NCBI RefSeq assembly: GCF_000518205.1
Contig: NZ_JADD01000011.1
Span: forward strand, 25,240 to 89,239
Direction of reading: 5' to 3'
DNA length: 64,000 nucleotides
From: Hutsoniella sourekii ATCC 700629
GTDB lineage: Bacteria; Bacillota; Bacilli; Lactobacillales; Aerococcaceae
Shown here piece after piece: positions 59,190-64,000 of the stretch. How positions within the stretch are numbered: position 1 is the stretch's first letter; each line of letters opens with the position of its first letter. The translations under genes were made by a program, and so were the position numbers. Under the pieces are notes generated by a model that saw only the letters and a list, made by a program, of their open reading frames with translations, did not search any database and was not told the DNA's origin.

Positions 59190-60179
59190 CTAAAATAGAC
59201 TAGTTGAGTGCATGGTTGGTTGGACATTATCTGGATCAATATAGACAAGGGCGTTATTGACGGCTTGTGGTGCTTCCCCGAAACCGGATGCAATGATTTT
59301 AACTTTGCCATCGTAATTAGCAATATCTCCAACAGCATAGACACCGGCCATAGAAGTTTCTAACTTTTGGTTGACTTTAATAGCGCCACGGTCTAATTCC
59401 AAGCCCCAATGGCGAATTTCCCCAATTGAGGAAGTGAAGCCATAATTAACGATAAAGTCATCCACTTCAAGCTCTAAGGTCTCCTCCGCGCGAGCCTTCT
59501 TGAGAAGTAGTCGGTCAATTTTTCCATCTTGGCCAATCAGGTCCTCAGGCGTGTAAGGCGTTAAGATTTCGACACTTGAATCCATCAATTGTTGCACGCT
59601 TGATTCAACAGCCCGAAACTTATCACGGCGGTGGATCAGGTAGACCTTACTTGCTAGGTCTTCTAGGGTAAGAGCCCAGTCCACAGCCGAATCTCCCCCA
59701 CCACAAATCGCAACGGTCTTATCTTTGAACTGTTCAATATTATTGACATAGTAGTGCAAATTGCCAGATTCGAATTGGTCGGCATGCTTGATCTTTAGTT
59801 TGCGGGGGCTGAAGGCGCCATTACCAGCGGCAATAATCACCGCACGGCTATAATGATCTTTTTGGCCGGCCTTGAGATGGAAATAATCTCCTTCTTCACC
59901 AGAGAGCTTTTCTAGGGAAGTTACTTCCTGCCCCAAGCAAATGGTTGGATCGAATCGATCCAATTGAGTGAGTAGTTGTTGACCTAAGTCCCAGCCAGAG
60001 ATTTGCGGGTAGGCAGGGATATCATAGATTAATTTTTCTGGGTAAAGATGGGCGGGTTGGCCGCCAATTTCTTCTAAACTATCAATAATCTTAACTTTGG
60101 CCTGTCTTAGACCGGCATAAAAAGCGGTAAATAGCCCGACTGGGCCAGCACCAATAATTGTTATATCGTATAAATTCAT
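59190..60179 (-). CDS. Ferredoxin/flavodoxin-NADP reductase, type 2 (YumC-like)
   Basis: Thioredoxin-reductase-like flavoprotein lacking the redox Cys pair. FAD motif GAGPVGLFTAF (10-20), EEIGGQPAHLYPEK, NADP motif GGGDSAVDWA and C-terminal VYAVGDIANYDGKVK. 329 residues. RBS AAAGGAACC. Supplies electrons to ferredoxin or flavodoxins such as NrdI, which fits the nrd operon nearby. Confidence 0.93.
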   Translation of the reverse strand: MNLYDITIIGAGPVGLFTAFYAGLRQAKVKIIDSLEEIGGQPAHLYPEKLIYDIPAYPQISGWDLGQQLLTQLDRFDPTICLGQEVTSLEKLSGEEGDYFHLKAGQKDHYSRAVIIAAGNGAFSPRKLKIKHADQFESGNLHYYVNNIEQFKDKTVAICGGGDSAVDWALTLEDLASKVYLIHRRDKFRAVESSVQQLMDSSVEILTPYTPEDLIGQDGKIDRLLLKKARAEETLELEVDDFIVNYGFTSSIGEIRHWGLELDRGAIKVNQKLETSMAGVYAVGDIANYDGKVKIIASGFGEAPQAVNNALVYIDPDNVQPTMHSTSLF

Positions 60180-60199
60180 TATGGTTCCTTTCTAGTAGG

Positions 60200-60667
60200 T
60201 TAAACAAGCATGAGTCGACTCAGGATAGCTACAAGAGCTCCTGTAATAACCCCAACAATCACTTCAGAAGGCTTGTGGCCTAAGTACTTACGAATGATCA
60301 TTTCTTCGTAGCGTTTGGAGAAGGGGTCATTAGCATTACTCCTTTGTAGGTCGTCCAGGTCTTTTCGGGCTAACTTATCTAAGATAATGCCTTGTTCACC
60401 AGATTGACGACGGACACCCATGGAATCAAACATCACAATCACACCAAAGACAGTAGCAATGGCTACCAGTGGCGAATTGAAGCCATACTCCAGGATTAAG
60501 GCAGTCACCAAACTACTGACGGCAGCAGAGTGAGAACTAGGCATTCCTCCTGTTGCAGTAATGATGGATAAGTTGGCTCGATGTCGATTAAAGATAAAGG
60601 CTAGTGGGTATTTAATGACTTGTGTGACAAGGATTGCCAGTATGGAACTAATTAAGGGTACATTCAT
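60200..60667 (-). CDS. Divergent PAP2 family membrane protein (DUF212, YuiD-like)
   Basis: Four to five membrane helices; GGMPSSHSAAVSSL matches the phosphatase-like core and VMFDSMGVRRQSGEQ follows. 155 residues. Probably an acid-phosphatase-related membrane enzyme; substrate unknown. First gene of this minus-strand operon. Confidence 0.9.
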   Translation of the reverse strand: MNVPLISSILAILVTQVIKYPLAFIFNRHRANLSIITATGGMPSSHSAAVSSLVTALILEYGFNSPLVAIATVFGVIVMFDSMGVRRQSGEQGIILDKLARKDLDDLQRSNANDPFSKRYEEMIIRKYLGHKPSEVIVGVITGALVAILSRLMLV

Positions 60668-60816
60668 AATTGATTAACCAACCTTTGATTTTTGATAACA
60701 TTCATATCATATCAAAAAACTAGCCTAATAACTATAATTCTCCATTGAATCAATTGAGAAATCTTAACAAAATAGGTACAATATGACTAAGATGAAAAAA
60801 TAGTTAGGATGATTAA

Positions 60817-61404
60817 ATGACAAATACATATCCACAATTAAACACGAGTGAACTGGAAGCCAAGGTTACACTTCATACTAACCATGGCGATATTGATTTA
60901 GCCCTATTTGAAGACCAAGCCCCATTAACAGTAAAGAATTTCTTGGATCTCAGTGAGCAAGGTTATTACGATGGTGTTATTTTCCACCGTATTATTCCTG
61001 ATTTCATGATTCAAGGGGGTGACCCAACTGGTACTGGAATGGGAGGCGAGAGTATCTATGGCGACCGCTTCCAAGATGAATTCTCTCAGGAACTCTTTAA
61101 CTTAAGAGGGGCCTTATCTATGGCTAATGCAGGTCCTAATACCAACGGTAGCCAATTCTTTATTGTCACAGCCAAGTATGTACCCGCTCAAATGTTAGGT
61201 CAATTAAAGGGTGCAGACTTCCCAGAAGCTATTATTGATGCCTACGGTGAATTAGGCGGAACGCCTTGGTTAGACCAACGTCACACTGTCTTTGGTCAAG
61301 TTGTCAAGGGAATGGACATTGTTGAAGCCATTGAACAAGTTGAAACGAATGCTATGGATAAGCCTTTAGAAGACGTGGTCATTGAATCTGTAACGATTCA
61401 TTAG
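60817..61404 (+). CDS. ppiB: Cyclophilin-type peptidyl-prolyl isomerase
   Basis: Catalyses cis-trans isomerisation at proline. [19 protein letters not shown] and [16 protein letters not shown] hold the catalytic Arg, Phe and Gln. 195 residues, no signal peptide. RBS TTAGGATG. A few insertions (e.g. [11 protein letters not shown]) relative to Escherichia coli PpiB are common in Gram-positives. Confidence 0.94.
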   Translation: MTNTYPQLNTSELEAKVTLHTNHGDIDLALFEDQAPLTVKNFLDLSEQGYYDGVIFHRIIPDFMIQGGDPTGTGMGGESIYGDRFQDEFSQELFNLRGALSMANAGPNTNGSQFFIVTAKYVPAQMLGQLKGADFPEAIIDAYGELGGTPWLDQRHTVFGQVVKGMDIVEAIEQVETNAMDKPLEDVVIESVTIH

Positions 61405-61415
61405 GTGGTGGTTTT

Positions 61416-61820
61416 TTGACCCATAATTACGAGATTGGGGACGTTCTTACAGGAGAAGTCACTGGAATTCAAAAGTATGGCATCTTTGTCAGTTTAGATA
61501 AGGACACTCAAGGATTGATTCATATATCAGAGTTCCGACATGGATATATTGATGACTTAAGTGAAGAGGTCGAAGTAGGCCAACAATTAAAAGTTAAGAT
61601 CATTGATATTGATGAATTTACGCATAAGATTTCCTTGTCTTGTCGCGCCTTAATTCATCTCGATATTCCACCTTTTCCTCCTAAGAATAAGAAACCAAGA
61701 AAAAGACGACCGAAAATAGGCTTTAAAACTATTGCTAATAAGATGCCTGATTGGATTGATGAAGGAATCAATATTATCAGGAATGATCAATTTCATATTT
61801 ATCAAAAAAATAAAAAATAG
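61416..61820 (+). CDS. S1-domain RNA-binding protein (YugI/CvfD-like)
   Basis: One S1 domain (about 5-75): [20 protein letters not shown] and [12 protein letters not shown]; then a basic stretch [10 protein letters not shown] and a C-terminal part. 134 residues. Relatives (general stress protein 13) bind the ribosome. Start TTG at 61416 after AGGTGGTGG; no ATG is available. Confidence 0.88.
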   Translation: MTHNYEIGDVLTGEVTGIQKYGIFVSLDKDTQGLIHISEFRHGYIDDLSEEVEVGQQLKVKIIDIDEFTHKISLSCRALIHLDIPPFPPKNKKPRKRRPKIGFKTIANKMPDWIDEGINIIRNDQFHIYQKNKK

Positions 61821-61831
61821 GAGTGATCGCT

Positions 61832-63175
61832 ATGTCGAAAGTCAAGTTTAATTATGAAACTGCCAAGGATTTCTACCGTGACCATGAGCTAACTCAAATT
61901 GCCCCTTATATTGAATTAGCCCACCAACAATTGCACGAGAAGAAGGGACCCGGTAGTGACTTTACGGATTGGGTGGATTGGCCAGAGACTTATGACAAGG
62001 AAGAGTTTGATCGAATCAAGCGAGCAGCTGACAAAATCAAAGCGGATTCTGATATCTTAATTGTCATTGGGATTGGCGGATCTTACCTCGGTGCTAGAGC
62101 AGCAATTGAATTCCTAAATGATAGTTTCTACAATATTAAGGCTGGAGAAAAAGGTATGCCTCAAGTTATCTTTGCAGGTAATAGTATTTCTTCTTCCTAC
62201 CTCCATGACCTATTGGACTTAGTTGGCGACCGTGATTTCTCAATCAATATGATCTCTAAATCAGGAACCACGACGGAACCAGCCATTGCCTTTAGAATTT
62301 TCAAGGAAAAACTTATTGAAAAATACGGTAAAGAAGAAGCCGTTAAGCGGATCTATGCGACTACGGATAAAGCGCGCGGAGCTCTTAAATCTGAAGCGGA
62401 TGCGGAAGGTTATGAAAGTTTTATTATCCCAGATGGCATTGGTGGACGCTTTACGGTTCTAACGGCGGTAGGTCTACTGCCAATTGCAGTTGCCGGCGGA
62501 GACGTGGATGCCTTAATGGCAGGAGCTCGCAAGGGAATGGAAGCTTATCGTTCAGCTAAGCTAGAAGAAAATGAAGCCTACCAATATGCTGCCATGAGAA
62601 ACATTCTGCACCGCAAAGGTAAAGATACTGAAATTCTAGTTAACTATGAACCAGGACTACAATACTTTGGTGAGTGGTGGAAGCAATTATATGGTGAGTC
62701 AGAAGGGAAAGACCAAAAAGGAATCTTCCCAGCGTCCGCAAACTTCTCAACTGACTTACACTCAATTGGACAAATCATTCAAGATGGCCAGAAGAATATC
62801 TTCGAGACAGTCATCAAATTGGAAAATCCACGCCATGATCTAGCTATTCCGAAGATGGATGAAGACCTAGATGGCTTGCAGTACTTAGAAGGAGAGACCG
62901 TTGACTATGTCAATACTAAGGCTTTTCAAGGAACACTACTAGCCCATACTGATGGCCAAGTTCCTAACCTCATTGTCTCTATAGAAGAAATGAACGAAGA
63001 AACACTCGGTCAGTTAATCTATTTCTTCGAGAAAGCTGTGGCCATCTCTGGTTATATCAATGGAGTGAACCCATTTGATCAACCAGGCGTTGAAGACTAT
63101 AAACGGAATATGTTTGCCTTATTAGGTAAACCTGGCTTTGAAGACTTAGCAGAGGAACTCAATCAAAGACTTTAA
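61832..63175 (+). CDS. pgi: Glucose-6-phosphate isomerase
   Basis: Interconverts glucose-6-P and fructose-6-P. Motifs [22 protein letters not shown] and [16 protein letters not shown]; catalytic Glu and His in the C-terminal half. 447 residues from the ATG at 61832 behind AATAGGAG. Followed by a terminator and the rRNA promoters. Confidence 0.97.
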   Translation: MSKVKFNYETAKDFYRDHELTQIAPYIELAHQQLHEKKGPGSDFTDWVDWPETYDKEEFDRIKRAADKIKADSDILIVIGIGGSYLGARAAIEFLNDSFYNIKAGEKGMPQVIFAGNSISSSYLHDLLDLVGDRDFSINMISKSGTTTEPAIAFRIFKEKLIEKYGKEEAVKRIYATTDKARGALKSEADAEGYESFIIPDGIGGRFTVLTAVGLLPIAVAGGDVDALMAGARKGMEAYRSAKLEENEAYQYAAMRNILHRKGKDTEILVNYEPGLQYFGEWWKQLYGESEGKDQKGIFPASANFSTDLHSIGQIIQDGQKNIFETVIKLENPRHDLAIPKMDEDLDGLQYLEGETVDYVNTKAFQGTLLAHTDGQVPNLIVSIEEMNEETLGQLIYFFEKAVAISGYINGVNPFDQPGVEDYKRNMFALLGKPGFEDLAEELNQRL

Positions 63176-63195
63176 TCCATATAAATAATGACTTT

Positions 63196-63228
63196 AAGAG
63201 GCTTTTTAAAAAAAAGTCTCTTTTTTTT
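63196..63228 (+). terminator. Terminator of pgi
   Basis: AAGAGGCTTTTT / AAAAAGTCTCTT stem (one wobble) and eight T. Confidence 0.88.
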
Positions 63229-63237
63229 AAAAAAAGT

Positions 63238-63267
63238 TTGACAGAGGAGAGGTGAAGATGATATATT
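63238..63267 (+). promoter_or_regulatory. rRNA promoter P1
   Basis: TTGACA, 18-base spacer, TATATT. Spacer ends AGATGA as in P2. Confidence 0.75.
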
Positions 63268-63332
63268 ATTTCTTGTCGTTAAGACGACACACAAACGTCA
63301 AACAAAAACTTTTAAAAAGTTTCAAAAAATGC

Positions 63333-63361
63333 TTGACGGATATCACAGAAGATGATATATT
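63333..63361 (+). promoter_or_regulatory. rRNA promoter P2
   Basis: TTGACG, 17-base spacer, TATATT. Shares AGATGATATATT with P1. Confidence 0.82.
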
Positions 63362-63444
63362 AATTAGGTCGTCAAAACACGACCGATCTTCACAGAAACT
63401 TCGAAATAACTTCAAAGAAATTTAAAAATAATTTCAAAAAGTTG

Positions 63445-63473
63445 TTGACAAGAAAAACGGAAGATGCTATTAT
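63445..63473 (+). promoter_or_regulatory. rRNA promoter P3
   Basis: TTGACA, 17-base spacer, TATTAT, with AGATGC before the -10. Confidence 0.88.
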
Positions 63474-63545
63474 CTAATAAGTGCTTCAGCCGAGAGGTTA
63501 GCGCTTACAACTCAAAAAACTTTTTCAAAAAAGTTGAAAAACTTC

Positions 63546-63574
63546 TTGACAAAGCTTTGAAGAGTTGATAGAAT
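63546..63574 (+). promoter_or_regulatory. rRNA promoter P4
   Basis: TTGACA, 17-base spacer, TAGAAT; the promoter closest to 16S, about 205 bases before it. The leader that follows contains GCTCATTGAAAACTGAACAA, a sequence common in Firmicute rrn leaders, and a TTTAGTTAC / GTAACTAAA hairpin just before the 16S 5' end. Confidence 0.88.
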
Positions 63575-63778
63575 ATAGAGGTTGTCACTTAGGGCAACGA
63601 AAGCTCATTGAAAACTGAACAAAGACACACCAAAATGTGTAGGGAGTCACCGAAACGGTGACACAACCCGAATATAAATTCGAGACACTGGAAGCCTAAC
63701 CAGTATTAAAAAATAGTCAGCAAACAAAATGAGTCATAAAAGCTCAGAAGAACTTTAGTTACTCCGGTAACTAAAACC

Positions 63779-64000
63779 TTTCATGAGAGTTTGATCCTGG
63801 CTCAGGACGAACGCTGGCGGCATGCCTAATACATGCAAGTCGAACGAACCGACAGAGAAACTTGTTTCTCTTGACGTGAGTGGCGGACGGGTGAGTAACA
63901 CGTGGGAAACCTACCCTCTAGCGGGGGATAACTATCGGAAACGGTAGCTAATACCGCATAAACCTTAAGCTCGCATGAGTTTGAGTTGAAAGACGGCTTT
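63779..64000 (+). rRNA. rrs: 16S rRNA, 5' part (cut by window end)
   Basis: Begins with GAGAGTTTGATCCTGGCTCA and contains GGCGGCATGCCTAATACATG and GTGGCGGACGGGTGAGTAAC. Start placed at 63779 by lining up with Escherichia coli numbering, within a few bases. The V1 loop CCGACAGAGAAACTTGTTTC and GCTAATACCGCATAA fit a Lactobacillales coccus of the Aerococcaceae. The gene runs past the window. Confidence 0.97.

Overview
The window looks like chromosomal DNA of a low-GC Gram-positive coccus of the order Lactobacillales. The 16S rRNA start, the gene complement and the use of TTG starts fit the family Aerococcaceae (Aerococcus, Facklamia or Globicatella type), but I cannot fix the genus. All calls rest on reading the sequence; no database search was run.

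Layout. 1-7.5 kb: the end of an L-asparaginase gene, a complete pyruvate dehydrogenase operon (pdhABCD), and a short-chain dehydrogenase behind a likely CcpA site. 7.6-9.7 kb: a secreted GW-repeat glucosaminidase on the minus strand. 10-16.1 kb: the F1Fo ATP synthase operon atpBEFHAGDC, whose delta subunit is only 93 residues long. 16.2-26.4 kb: an accessory-looking stretch with three arrays of a 41-bp near-palindromic repeat. Around and between them are a fragment of nnrD, a YefM-YoeB toxin-antitoxin pair with its operator, a second yoeB fragment fused to a 5'-truncated alcohol dehydrogenase, an Old Yellow Enzyme homologue, and a trp operon (trpDCFBA, no trpE or trpG) behind two tandem tryptophan T-boxes. 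26.4-28.5 kb: intact nnrD and lrgAB on the minus strand.

28.5-45 kb is mostly housekeeping: a UPF0223 protein, an inositol monophosphatase, a membrane-anchored pseudokinase, a frameshifted LPXTG-type surface protein, typA, the pflB-pflA fermentation pair, sodA, ftsW-ylbG-rsmD-coaD, and the DNA-uptake genes comEA-comEC. 45-50 kb: a free-standing glucose-type EIIA, a MarR regulator, a polysaccharide deacetylase lipoprotein, and a lone branched-chain amino acid binding protein behind a leader peptide and attenuator-like hairpins, then a membrane-anchored alpha/beta hydrolase. 50-54 kb: the class Ib ribonucleotide reductase operon nrdHIEF with a pair of NrdR-type boxes, then degV. 54.9-60.7 kb: a cluster also conserved in other Firmicutes (metallophosphatase, yutD, yutF, a TIGR01906 membrane protein; and in the opposite direction pgpA-like, type 2 ferredoxin-NADP reductase, and a DUF212 protein). 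60.8-63.2 kb: cyclophilin, an S1-domain protein and pgi. The window ends in an rRNA operon: four tandem promoters, a leader, and the first ~220 bases of 16S rRNA.

How the parts work together. PDH, PFL, the SDR enzyme, PGI and ATP synthase describe a facultative fermenter that makes acetyl-CoA aerobically with PDH and anaerobically with PFL; cre-like sites before the SDR gene and pflB suggest carbon control. The most unusual items are the 41-bp palindrome arrays with associated gene debris, the minimal delta subunit, the leader-peptide attenuator before the orphan binding protein, and the tandem T-box trp operon that lacks anthranilate synthase.
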